55,756 nt of DNA, from NCBI GenBank assembly GCA_002437245.1, contig DJOQ01000012.1:1-55756 (forward strand), read 5' to 3'. The DNA is from Ruminococcaceae bacterium UBA6434. GTDB taxonomy: Bacteria > Bacillota > Clostridia > Oscillospirales > Acutalibacteraceae. The position numbers were made by a program, and so were the translations under genes. The notes beneath the pieces are model-generated. The model saw nothing but the letters and a program-made list of their open reading frames with translations, was not told the DNA's origin and did not search any database. Shown piece by piece: positions 26,691-35,280 of the stretch; positions within the stretch are counted from its first letter, which is position 1; the number at the start of each line of letters is the position of its first letter.

Positions 26691-27140
26691 ATGTCGGTAT
26701 CGGGTATAAAAACCGCGGAGAAAAACACAAATGACCTTATGGAAGAATTAAGCGACGACAAAGTATCAATCGAAAATTATATTAAAGATAATACCGATTC
26801 CTTTGTAAACGTCGATTTAAGTAATTTCTGGAAAGGAATAATAAGAAAATCAGGAATGACGAAGTCGGATATTATCAACAAGTCGGACTTCAGTTATGTA
26901 TACTTTTACGATGTAATAAACGGCAGAAAAACCCCGTCGCGTGATAAGATAATCCGCCTTGCTTTGGCGCTCAAGCTTTCGCTTGACGAATGTCAAACGG
27001 CGCTTAAATTTTGCGGTAGGTCGCAGCTTTATCCGCGAATCAAGCGCGACAGCATTATAATTCACGGCATTAACCGAAATCTCTGCATATATGAGGTTTC
27101 GGACAATCTTTTATCTTTGGGAGAAGAAGATTTAAAATAA
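26691..27140 (+). CDS. Helix-turn-helix (XRE-like) protein of the kinase cassette
   Basis: 149 residues from the ATG at 26691, chosen because GAAAGGGG lies upstream at proper spacing; a longer in-frame reading starts inside the promoter region. Residues about 45-105 resemble an XRE helix-turn-helix (WKGIIRKSGMTKSDIINKS...YFYDVINGRKTPSRDKIIRLALAL). The rest, including GRSQLYPRIKRDSIIIHGI, is a helical tail. It is probably a DNA-binding regulator or adaptor. First of three genes with the zinc-ribbon protein and the kinase; the gap to the next is about 26 bp. Confidence 0.8.
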   Translation: MSVSGIKTAEKNTNDLMEELSDDKVSIENYIKDNTDSFVNVDLSNFWKGIIRKSGMTKSDIINKSDFSYVYFYDVINGRKTPSRDKIIRLALALKLSLDECQTALKFCGRSQLYPRIKRDSIIIHGINRNLCIYEVSDNLLSLGEEDLK

Positions 27141-27166
27141 TTTCTGTTTAAAGGATGGGGAAAAGT

Positions 27167-28843
27167 ATGGCAAAAAAATGTCCGTTTTGTCAGAAAGAAA
27201 TGCCGGATGAGGCTAATTTCTGTCTTAACTGTTTCTCGGCGCTCGGCACAAAGGCATCACCGGAGAGTTGCGGCGCAAAAAACGGCAATCACGACGAAAA
27301 GCCGTCGCATAAGCACACCAAAAAGCATATAAGTAAGTCTAAAGTAAAAAATGCTTTGCCGACGGGCAGAAAAAAAGCACGCAGAAAAGCATTTACGGCG
27401 GCTGTTCTTGTATGCACTTTTTTGTTGTGCGGAATTATTGCCGGACTCACCAGAAAACAAATACGCACCGCTCTCTCGGGCGAACCCGAAACCATGGCGG
27501 TTCTCGTTACCGATGAAAGCGGGGAAGCCGTTACCGATGAAAACGGCGACAATGTTTACGAATACGTTGAAGTACCGCAAGAGGAAACAGGCTTTTTCGG
27601 AAAGCTTTTCAGCAGTTTTACGCATAATAAAGACGACGCCGAAGGCTCCGACAATACATATACCGAAAACGGCGATGCAGGCGAAACGGCATCGGATAAA
27701 GCCACCGATTCCGTACCTTCGACAGAAAATACGGTTCCCGTAGGCAAAGACAGTAACGAAACACCCGATGTCACCGAAGAAGAGGTTATCGACAATTCTC
27801 CGCCCTCATCGGAGGGGCTGAAATATGAGACGATAAGCACAATTGACAGTACGTATATACAAATAGTCGGCTACGAGGGACACAGTGCAAATGTGCTTGT
27901 GCCCGCATTCATAAATGACATTCCCGTAACATATATCGCAAGCGGTGCGTTTAAAAACAACGATGTAATACGGACTATAACATTTGAGGGCGCCGACGAC
28001 CTCTCCAAACGTCAATTCTATTTACCGGCTTCTTCAAATTGCGCTACAGCCGTTTTTTACAATCTGCCGAACCTTACAAAAATCACATTTCCGTATGAAT
28101 TGTCATTCGGACGTTTTTTAGCCGACCATTCATTATATTCCTATGCCGAATCCTGGAGTTATCTTTTTGAAGGTACCCCAAAGCTTGCGGCAATCGAAAC
28201 TACGCCGAAGCCGTCAAAAGCCGAAACCTTCGGCCGCAGATATGCTTATATGACGTCAAAGGACGGAGTATTGTATGACTCTGATTTAGACGGCTTATAC
28301 TTTTATCCCTATGCAAAAAAAGACAAGTCCTTTACCGTTCCTTACAAGACGTGGTACGTTTTTATAAATGACTGCTTTTATCTTGAGGAGCTTCGCATAA
28401 ACGCTACCCCGTCGCATTACTTCACCTTCCATATTTTGTCGTCGAATACCCATTTGAAAAAGGTTGTCGCGGAGGGCGGAAAGCCTTTTAAAACAAGATA
28501 CTGGACAGACGGAGACGTTCTTTTTTCCATGCAGGAAAGTTCAACCGCCAATCCGAGGGCGGTCTATGTTTCGTATTATCCGCAAGCAAAGAAGGATAAG
28601 ACCTACCGTTTGCCTGATATTCCGGATGGATATTATTACGAAACCTTACGATCATTTAACCTGAATATATACCTTGAGGAGCTTTATGTTCCGGCACGGG
28701 CGAATGTGTGGTCGGGAATGACGGAAAAATCATATCGTCCGCCTAGCCTCAGAGCCATACATCTGCAGGAAGGCAATCCGATGTCGCAAAATGACATTTA
28801 CAATTTTACGCGAAACGGAGTTAGCATCGACTACAATTACTGA
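27167..28843 (+). CDS. Membrane protein: zinc ribbon, one helix, leucine-rich-like extracellular region
   Basis: 558 residues from the ATG at 27167, preceded by GGATGGGG. In order: an N-terminal zinc ribbon (CPFC and CLNC, residues 5-22), a basic linker, one membrane helix (about 70-92), an acidic Thr/Ser/Glu-rich linker (to about 220), and a domain with BspA-like leucine-rich features (YIASGAFKNNDVIRTITF, LPNLTKITFP, LEELYVPA) to the end. The zinc ribbon would be cytoplasmic and the repeat region outside, like a sensor. It sits between the HTH and kinase genes. Confidence 0.8.
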   Translation: MAKKCPFCQKEMPDEANFCLNCFSALGTKASPESCGAKNGNHDEKPSHKHTKKHISKSKVKNALPTGRKKARRKAFTAAVLVCTFLLCGIIAGLTRKQIRTALSGEPETMAVLVTDESGEAVTDENGDNVYEYVEVPQEETGFFGKLFSSFTHNKDDAEGSDNTYTENGDAGETASDKATDSVPSTENTVPVGKDSNETPDVTEEEVIDNSPPSSEGLKYETISTIDSTYIQIVGYEGHSANVLVPAFINDIPVTYIASGAFKNNDVIRTITFEGADDLSKRQFYLPASSNCATAVFYNLPNLTKITFPYELSFGRFLADHSLYSYAESWSYLFEGTPKLAAIETTPKPSKAETFGRRYAYMTSKDGVLYDSDLDGLYFYPYAKKDKSFTVPYKTWYVFINDCFYLEELRINATPSHYFTFHILSSNTHLKKVVAEGGKPFKTRYWTDGDVLFSMQESSTANPRAVYVSYYPQAKKDKTYRLPDIPDGYYYETLRSFNLNIYLEELYVPARANVWSGMTEKSYRPPSLRAIHLQEGNPMSQNDIYNFTRNGVSIDYNY

Positions 28844-28865
28844 TACCGAAACGGAGTTATTTAAC

Positions 28866-29597
28866 GTGAGTGATTTAAGCAATTATATAGACGAATACCT
28901 TAAAACAGAATACACGTTAAAAAGCACACTTAAAGACTCTGTGCAGTCGAGGGTTTATCTGTATCAAAAAAATGATTCGGAAAAGCAAATTATTAAGATA
29001 AGTCAAAAGAACCGCAACGACCACGTCTTGCGACGTCTCAGAGGGCAACACCACAAAAATACGGCAACGGTATACGAAGTGTGTTCAAATGACAATGACG
29101 TAACCTTACTCGAAGAATATATACACGGCGTATCGCTCGGCAGCATAGTAAAAAAGAGCGGCGGAACACTCGAAAATGAGCTTGCCGTAAAATATGCTCT
29201 CGACATTTGCATGGGGCTTGTATTTATGCACTCGCTCGGTATAATACACCGCGATATAAAGCCGTCAAACATAATAATCAACGAGCAGGGTGAAGCGGTT
29301 ATCATAGACTTCGGTATAGCAAGGCTTATCGATGATAACAAATACTCTGACACAAAAAACCTGGGTACTGCCGGATATGCGGCACCGGAGCAATTCGGAA
29401 TTTATCAATCGGGTCCCGTTACCGACATTTACGCCGTGGGGGTTCTTTTAAACGAGCTGATTCTCGGGGTTCACCCCACAATCGACACGCCGAACGGCAA
29501 GCTCGGCAAAATAATAAACAAGTGCATTATGGCGCAGATGTCAAAGAGGTATCAACACGTTTCGGAGCTTGCGGAAGTGTTAAACAAGCTTTTATAA
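28866..29597 (+). CDS. Serine/threonine protein kinase (Hanks type), soluble
   Basis: 243 residues starting with GTG at 28866, which has GGAG upstream and lies 22 bp after the previous stop; an in-frame ATG further upstream is buried in that gene. Kinase motifs are complete: the ATP lysine Lys44 in IIKISQ, HRDIKPSNI (catalytic loop), IDFGIAR (DFG), GYAAPEQF (APE) and DIYAVGVLL. There are no PASTA repeats or membrane helix, unlike the usual PrkC kinase. It probably acts on, or is tethered by, the membrane protein encoded just upstream. Confidence 0.92.
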   Translation: MSDLSNYIDEYLKTEYTLKSTLKDSVQSRVYLYQKNDSEKQIIKISQKNRNDHVLRRLRGQHHKNTATVYEVCSNDNDVTLLEEYIHGVSLGSIVKKSGGTLENELAVKYALDICMGLVFMHSLGIIHRDIKPSNIIINEQGEAVIIDFGIARLIDDNKYSDTKNLGTAGYAAPEQFGIYQSGPVTDIYAVGVLLNELILGVHPTIDTPNGKLGKIINKCIMAQMSKRYQHVSELAEVLNKLL

Positions 29598-29611
29598 AAA
29601 AACAGATAAAA

Positions 29612-29646
29612 AACAAACCGTCCGTTGGGAGACCGGACGGTTTGTT
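29612..29646 (+). terminator. Terminator of the kinase cassette
   Basis: AACAAACCGTCCG and CGGACGGTTTGTT arms form a 13-bp stem, with TTTTTT just after on the plus strand. It lies 14 bp past the kinase stop. Confidence 0.92.
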
Positions 29647-29649
29647 TTT

Positions 29650-29770
29650 TGCTTTTAAGAAGGGGGAGAAAGTAATGAAAAAGTCTAAAAAGATTTGACA
29701 ATCTTTTTATCAAATCAACAGTTTATGTCGCTCTCTTGATTTGATGTCTTTAGTATAAACATCAAATGTT
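29650..29770 (+). other. Seven-codon ORF with overlapping alternative hairpins
   Basis: GGGGGAG (29662-29668) precedes an ATG at 29675 encoding MKKSKKI and a stop. The stop lies in the 4-nt loop of AAAAAGATT/AATCTTTTT (29687-29708). Next, ATCAAATCAA (29709-29718) pairs with TTGATTTGAT (29736-29745), and the overlapping TTTGATGT (29740-29747) pairs with ACATCAAA (29759-29766), so the stems exclude each other. The element sits between convergent operons and no downstream plus-strand gene follows. No promoter of its own was found. Confidence 0.4.
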
Positions 29771-29848
29771 TCGGCAAAAAGTACTTTTGATTAACATTTT
29801 GTAAACAGATTATTTAGATTTCTTAATAACTTCCCCCAAAGGATTTAA

Positions 29849-30997
29849 TCACAACACTTCGGAATAACTGCCGAGATACGTAAAATCGTCGATGCTGCCC
29901 GACAGCTCGGTAATAACGCGTGAAAAACCGTCGGAGTGAACGGGCGACTCAATGTCAAAGTAAAACATAAATTCAAAATCCCTGTCCTTTAAAGGTCGGC
30001 TTTCGAGCTTTAAAAGGTTTATATCGTAAGCAAAAAATCTCGCAAGGATATTGTAAAGCGAGCCGGGTTCGTGCGGCAAGGTCATCATAAGGCTTGTTTT
30101 ATCGGCACCGGGGTAAACCTCAAGGTCCTTACAGATACATATAAAACGCGTGTAATTGTTGCCGGTATCCTGTATATCCGAGGACAGCGAGCATAGCCCG
30201 TACAGCCCTGCACAGTCCGCCGAAGATATTGCCGCAACATCGCGGCGGTCGCTCTCGGCAACCATTTTGGCAGCCATTGCCGTATTGGCGCAAACGGTGA
30301 CCTTGACTCCGCTTAAAGAATTTAAAAATCCGGAGCACTGATTTATTGCCTGCTCGTGAGAAAAAATCTCTTTTACATCGGTAAGCGCCGTTCCCTTTTT
30401 GGCAAGCAGCGAATGGTCGACCTTGAGACGTATACTGCGTACTATATAGAATTCATTTTTGCTCATAAGGTCGTAGACCTTATTTACGGAGCCTGCCGTG
30501 CTGTTTTCGATAGGCAGCACGCCGTAGCGGCAAAGCCCGTTTTGAACGGCCGAAAAGACACCGTCGAAGCTGTCAAAAAACATTATATCGGGATAACGGA
30601 ACAGCTTTTCGCAGGCGAGGCTCGAATATGCTCCCTCTACGCCCTGACACGCGACAACGGCTTCGCTCGGAAAAACATCGGCGGTATTTGCGGCCGCCGA
30701 CAGTATTTTTTCGGACAGAGCGGAAGTATTGTCAAGAAATCTGTGCTGATATGAACGCGAGAGATTTAATACGGTGGAATAAAGAAGCCTTGTATATGTT
30801 TTCATATCGTCGCCCGACATTTTTGCCACGCGATTTAAAAGTTCGCGCTCACGGGCACGGTCAAGCACCGGCATACCGGTTTTTTTCTTATACTCAGCTA
30901 CCGACAGCGAAACGCCCATACGCTTTATAAAAAGCTCAACAAATTCGCGGTCGATATCGTTTATCTCGCTTCTTAATTCGTTAATATCCTTATCCAT
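29849..30997 (-). CDS. pheA: Bifunctional chorismate mutase / prephenate dehydratase (P-protein)
   Basis: 382 residues from the ATG at 30997 (AAAGGA eight bases upstream; a GTG two codons earlier is less likely). An AroQ chorismate mutase domain covers about 1-90. A prephenate dehydratase domain covers about 110-290 (QGVEGAYSSLA; GVLPIENSTAGSV). A C-terminal ACT domain has ESRPLKDRDFEFMFYFD, the ESRP phenylalanine-binding motif, so Phe feedback inhibition is expected. It makes phenylpyruvate from chorismate. Last gene of the aro operon, 23 bp after aroC. Confidence 0.95.
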   Translation of the reverse strand: MDKDINELRSEINDIDREFVELFIKRMGVSLSVAEYKKKTGMPVLDRARERELLNRVAKMSGDDMKTYTRLLYSTVLNLSRSYQHRFLDNTSALSEKILSAAANTADVFPSEAVVACQGVEGAYSSLACEKLFRYPDIMFFDSFDGVFSAVQNGLCRYGVLPIENSTAGSVNKVYDLMSKNEFYIVRSIRLKVDHSLLAKKGTALTDVKEIFSHEQAINQCSGFLNSLSGVKVTVCANTAMAAKMVAESDRRDVAAISSADCAGLYGLCSLSSDIQDTGNNYTRFICICKDLEVYPGADKTSLMMTLPHEPGSLYNILARFFAYDINLLKLESRPLKDRDFEFMFYFDIESPVHSDGFSRVITELSGSIDDFTYLGSYSEVL

Positions 30998-31020
30998 TGC
31001 CACTATCCTTTCGGAATTTT

Positions 31021-32088
31021 TTAAAGAATTATATCAAGCATTGTCACAGCCGTTACCGCTTCGACTGCGGGTACGGCACGCGGCACTATGCACGGGTCGT
31101 GCCTGCCCTTTATCAAAAGCTCCTCTTCCTCCATCGTTTCAAGGTTTACGCTCTGTTGAGGCTTGCCTATGGACGGAGTAGGCTTTATTGCCACTCGGAA
31201 AACTATGGGCATACCGCTTGTTATACCGCCGAGAATTCCCCCGTGATTATTTGTTTTGGTTCGTACTGCACCGTCCGATACCGTAAATTCATCGTTATTT
31301 TCGCTTCCGCGCAGCAGTGCCGATGAAAATCCCCTGCCGAACTCTATACCCTTTACGGCAGGTATTCCGAAAACGGCGGCGGCAAGGCGGTTTTCAATAC
31401 CGTCAAACATAGGCTCTCCGAAACCTGCTTTTACACCGGTTACGGCACACTCTATAATTCCGCCGACCGAGTCAGAGTCAAGTCTCGCCTTTTCTATTTC
31501 CGCTTTCATCTTTTCTCCGGCATCGTCGTTTATAACGGGGAATTCTTTTTCCGCGATATTTTCGCTTGTTATGTTAACGGGGTCGAATTTTTCATCTTCT
31601 ACGCCGCCTACGGACGCTATATGAGCCTTAATATTTATGCCGTTTTGCTTTAAAATCTGCATACAAACGCTTCCGGCAAAGCAAAGCGGCGCAGTCAGCC
31701 TGCCCGAGAAGTGTCCACCGCCCGCAATATCATTAAAGCTGTTATACTTTACAGCCGCGACATAGTCGGAATGACCGGGGCGCGGAAGAGTACGTATATT
31801 GCCGTAGTCGCCCGAACGCGTATTTGTATTCGCAATCATCATAGCAAGAGGCGCGCCGCACGTAGTATTATCAACAAGTCCCGACAATATTACGGGCTTA
31901 TCCGCCTCGCGGCGCGTTGTCGAATATTTATTGCGACCCGGCGCTCTTCTCTGCATAAATTTTTCTATTGACAAGGTGTCAAGCTTTACCCCTGCCGGCA
32001 GTCCGTCAATAACACAACCTATCGCTTCGGAGTGTGACTGACCGAAAACCGAGACATTTATCTTGTTTCCTCTAAGAATTGATGACAT
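31021..32088 (-). CDS. aroC: Chorismate synthase
   Basis: 355 residues from the ATG at 32088, which has GGAGG eight bases upstream; the reading frame is open further but without a ribosome site. Signatures are GQSHSEAIGCVIDGLPAG at the N-terminus, RAPGRNKYSTTRREADKP, and GGGHFSGRLTAP. It needs reduced FMN and makes chorismate from EPSP. It overlaps the aroA stop by 17 bp. Confidence 0.96.
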   Translation of the reverse strand: MSSILRGNKINVSVFGQSHSEAIGCVIDGLPAGVKLDTLSIEKFMQRRAPGRNKYSTTRREADKPVILSGLVDNTTCGAPLAMMIANTNTRSGDYGNIRTLPRPGHSDYVAAVKYNSFNDIAGGGHFSGRLTAPLCFAGSVCMQILKQNGINIKAHIASVGGVEDEKFDPVNITSENIAEKEFPVINDDAGEKMKAEIEKARLDSDSVGGIIECAVTGVKAGFGEPMFDGIENRLAAAVFGIPAVKGIEFGRGFSSALLRGSENNDEFTVSDGAVRTKTNNHGGILGGITSGMPIVFRVAIKPTPSIGKPQQSVNLETMEEEELLIKGRHDPCIVPRAVPAVEAVTAVTMLDIIL

Positions 32089-33340
32089 TGTAACTACCTC
32101 CGAGCGAAGAAAAATCTTCAAAGAAATTCGGGTAAGATTTATTTACCGCTTCTGCTCCGCGCAAAATAATATCGCCGCTTGAAACAGCGGACAAAACGGA
32201 AAGTGCCATAACCATACGGTGGTCGTTATATCCGCTGACAGCGCCGCCGCCGACAAAGCCCGTTCCGTTTATCACAAGTCCGTCGTCCGTCTTTGATACA
32301 TTAACTCCGAGAGCTTTAAGGCTTTCGTAAACTGCCGTAAGTCTGTCGGATTCCTTTATTTTAAGTCTTTCGGCACCTGTTATCACGGTCTTGCCGTCAT
32401 TTGCCGCGGCTGCTGCCACGGAAATTATAGGAACAAGGTCGGGAATATTTCGCGCGTCGATATTTGTACCGTGTAAATTGCCTTTTTCGACGGTTATACC
32501 GTCGCGGCTTAAGGATATTTCGGCTCCCATTTCTTTAAGAATTGTGAGTATTTGTTTATCGCCCTGAACGGACGAAAGGTCAAGCCCGGTCACGGTGACC
32601 TTGCCGGAAACGGCGCCTGCCGTCAGGAAAAATGCCGAATTTGACCAATCGCCTTGTGATACGGCAGTACCCGGGGACACATACTTTTGCCCTCCGGGTA
32701 TAAAGAACCGATTATTATCTTCTTTTACGCTTATTCCGAATTTTTTTAACGTATTAAGCGTCATATCTATATACGGTCTCGATTCGACGGGCGGTATAAC
32801 GTTAATAACGCTGTCGCCGTTTAAAAGCGGCAGCGCAAACAGAAGCCCCGTAATAAACTGAGAACTTATATTTCCCTTAATCGTAAATTCGCCCGATGTC
32901 ATTTCGCCGCTTATTTTAACGGGAAATACATTTATCGGCGAAAAGACGACATTATGAGCCTCCATTTGCTCACGCAGCGGAGACAACGGACGTTCCGGAA
33001 GTCTGCCGCCGCCGGTAAACTCGGCGTTTGTTCCGAGCGCTGCGGCAACAGGGAGTAAAAATCTGATGGTCGAGCCGCTCTCATTACAATCGAGTACGGC
33101 GTTTTTTCTTCTTTCTTTGATGGGGTTAACCGAAATACCGCCGTCAACGAATTCTATATCCGCTCCGAGCGAATTAAGGCAATTCACCGTTGCCGTTATA
33201 TCGGCGGAACGGGTGTTGCACCTTATGAAAGTCGGCTTGTCGCTGAGCGCCGAGGCTATTAAAAGCCTGTGGGCGTCCGATTTTGACGACAGAGCCTTGA
33301 CTTCACCGCAAAAGCGGCACGGTTTTAGCCTTATATCCAT
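32072..33340 (-). CDS. aroA: 3-phosphoshikimate 1-carboxyvinyltransferase (EPSP synthase)
   Basis: 422 residues of the EPSP synthase fold. The family motifs are SKSDAHRLLIASAL near residue 19, LDCNESGSTIRFLLP, GGGRLPERPLSPL, and GYNDHRMVMALSV. It joins shikimate-3-phosphate with PEP. The start codon overlaps the aroB stop by one base, so translation is coupled. Glyphosate class was not judged. Confidence 0.96.
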   Translation of the reverse strand: MDIRLKPCRFCGEVKALSSKSDAHRLLIASALSDKPTFIRCNTRSADITATVNCLNSLGADIEFVDGGISVNPIKERRKNAVLDCNESGSTIRFLLPVAAALGTNAEFTGGGRLPERPLSPLREQMEAHNVVFSPINVFPVKISGEMTSGEFTIKGNISSQFITGLLFALPLLNGDSVINVIPPVESRPYIDMTLNTLKKFGISVKEDNNRFFIPGGQKYVSPGTAVSQGDWSNSAFFLTAGAVSGKVTVTGLDLSSVQGDKQILTILKEMGAEISLSRDGITVEKGNLHGTNIDARNIPDLVPIISVAAAAANDGKTVITGAERLKIKESDRLTAVYESLKALGVNVSKTDDGLVINGTGFVGGGAVSGYNDHRMVMALSVLSAVSSGDIILRGAEAVNKSYPNFFEDFSSLGGSYNVINS

Positions 33341-34395
33341 TAACTGAGTCCCTCGCTGATTATTTTTTCAAGCTCCGAAGTCGGTACACTTTTTATAACA
33401 CAGTTACCGAGAGTTTCGGGAATTATCAATTTTATGCTGTCACCCGACCGTTTTTTGTCTGCCATTGCCGCGGACGAAAGCTCTTTTGCGGAAAAAACGG
33501 TGCTGACGGGCAAAGAATATTTTTTATTGAGCGACGCTATAATATCGGCGTAATTTTCGCCGCAGAAGGAGCATTTATATGCCGCTCTCGATATTATTAC
33601 CATTCCGACGGCAACCGCACTTCCGTGTGAAATTTTATATCCGCTGCATTTTTCTATGGCGTGACCTACTGTGTGGCCGAAATTCAGGAGCGCCCTGACG
33701 CCTTTTTCTTTTTCGTCGGCATTTACAATGTCGCGCTTTAACTCCACACAGCGCGTTATTACATATTCGAGATTGTCTTTTGCCTCGTTATTGCGCAGAA
33801 ACTCAAAAAACGCTTTGTCAAAAATCACTCCGTACTTAATGACTTCAGCCATTCCGTCGGCAAAAATCCCGTCGGTAAGTGTGGAGAGAGTCCCGAAATC
33901 CACTATAACGAGCTTCGGCTGATAAAATGCGCCGGCAAGATTTTTACCTGCCTTTATGTCTATTGCGGTTTTTCCGCCCACGGACGAATCAACGCACGCC
34001 AAAAGCGTGGTCGGTATCTGAATAAAATCTATACCTCGCAGATAGCTTGCGGCGGCAAATCCCGCGACGTCGCCGACAACTCCGCCGCCGAGCGCCACCA
34101 AGGCGTCGGTTCTTGTAAGTCCGCTCTCGGCTAAAAATTCAAGTATCGAAGAAAAAGTTGATATATTTTTTGATTTTTCCCCGTGCGGAAATACAAATTT
34201 AAAGGTTTCAAAGCCTGCGTCGGAGAGCGACTTCATAACGACGTCCGAATAAAGCTTATCTACGGTATCGTCGGTTATCACAGCCACCCTTTCGGCGGCA
34301 GTGACATCTTTTATCATATCGCCGCTTTTCGGCAAAATGCCCTTGTCAATTACAATATTATAACGCACGCCAGCGTCTACTTCAACTGTTTTCAT
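33340..34395 (-). CDS. aroB: 3-dehydroquinate synthase
   Basis: 351 residues. NAD-binding GGGVVGDVAGFAAASYLRG, the metal-binding segments GHTVGHAIE and GSAVAVGM, and PTTLLACVDSSVGGKTAID are all visible. It closes DAHP to 3-dehydroquinate, step two of the shikimate pathway. It starts 21 bp after the tyrA stop. Confidence 0.97.
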   Translation of the reverse strand: MKTVEVDAGVRYNIVIDKGILPKSGDMIKDVTAAERVAVITDDTVDKLYSDVVMKSLSDAGFETFKFVFPHGEKSKNISTFSSILEFLAESGLTRTDALVALGGGVVGDVAGFAAASYLRGIDFIQIPTTLLACVDSSVGGKTAIDIKAGKNLAGAFYQPKLVIVDFGTLSTLTDGIFADGMAEVIKYGVIFDKAFFEFLRNNEAKDNLEYVITRCVELKRDIVNADEKEKGVRALLNFGHTVGHAIEKCSGYKISHGSAVAVGMVIISRAAYKCSFCGENYADIIASLNKKYSLPVSTVFSAKELSSAAMADKKRSGDSIKLIIPETLGNCVIKSVPTSELEKIISEGLS

Positions 34396-34416
34396 AATGC
34401 CTCCGAATCGACGATT

Positions 34417-35262
34417 TTAGTTTTTATACATACCGTCTATCTTTTCTTTGCGCTCGCGACCCTCTTTTAAAAGAGCCTTCAGCGTGACGGCATCGCGCTC
34501 TTTGAGAGCCTTTGAATACTTTTGCAGGTTTGCTATAATGCCGTCTACCTCGTTTATGAGATTATCCTCATTTTCAAGGAAAAGCTCTGTCCACATAGTC
34601 TCATTGAGCTTTGCGACGCGCGTTAAATCCTTGTAGCTGCCCGCCGAAAATCCTTTGTGCACTTCTGCCTCGGGACTTTTAACATATGCGTTTGAAACGA
34701 CGTGGGCAAGCTGAGAAGTATAGGCTATTATCTTGTCGTGCTCCTCGGGAGTCGATATCTGAATATTTGTAAATCCGAGTTTGAGATACAGCTTTTTCAC
34801 TTCCTCCAAATCCTCGATTTTAACGTCCTTTGAAGGAACAATTATCATGGAAGCATCCGAGAACATACCGACGTCGGAATATTCAAATCCCGAGAAGTGA
34901 AGTCCTGCCATAGGGTGCGCTCCGATGAACGTAAATCCGTTTTCGGAAGCAACCTTCCAGAGAGGCTCGCAGACAACGCGCTTTACACCGCAGGAATCCA
35001 TAACTATGGCGCCTTTTTTTATCTTATCCGCATGAGTGCGTACAAATTCGAGCGTATCATTAGGATAAAGACCCAAAATCACCATATCGCACGTCGGGAG
35101 AATATCATTTGTGAGCTCTTCGTCAACCGCACCCAAAAGCTTTGCTTTAAGCAAAACTCCGCGGTCGATGTCATAGCCGTAAACGGTATTATCCGTATTG
35201 TATTTGATTGCCTTGGCTATTGAACCGCCGATAAGTCCCAAACCTACTATTGCTATATTCAT
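34417..35262 (-). CDS. tyrA: Prephenate dehydrogenase
   Basis: 281 residues. The N-terminal Rossmann nucleotide site is GLGLIGGSIAKAI. The catalytic region includes GAHPMAGLHFSGFEYSD and the C-terminal helical dimerisation domain HVVSNAYVKS...GSYKDLTRVA. It makes 4-hydroxyphenylpyruvate for tyrosine. There is no fused chorismate mutase and no C-terminal ACT domain, so Tyr feedback must come from elsewhere, for example the operon leader. It starts 18 bp after aroF. Confidence 0.95.
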   Translation of the reverse strand: MNIAIVGLGLIGGSIAKAIKYNTDNTVYGYDIDRGVLLKAKLLGAVDEELTNDILPTCDMVILGLYPNDTLEFVRTHADKIKKGAIVMDSCGVKRVVCEPLWKVASENGFTFIGAHPMAGLHFSGFEYSDVGMFSDASMIIVPSKDVKIEDLEEVKKLYLKLGFTNIQISTPEEHDKIIAYTSQLAHVVSNAYVKSPEAEVHKGFSAGSYKDLTRVAKLNETMWTELFLENEDNLINEVDGIIANLQKYSKALKERDAVTLKALLKEGRERKEKIDGMYKN

Positions 35263-35280
35263 CTTTATCGCCTCACAAAA

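Noticed and set aside
29675..29698. MKKSKKI as a type I toxin or antimicrobial peptide
   Set aside because: Seven residues without a hydrophobic segment or an antisense RNA promoter do not support this.
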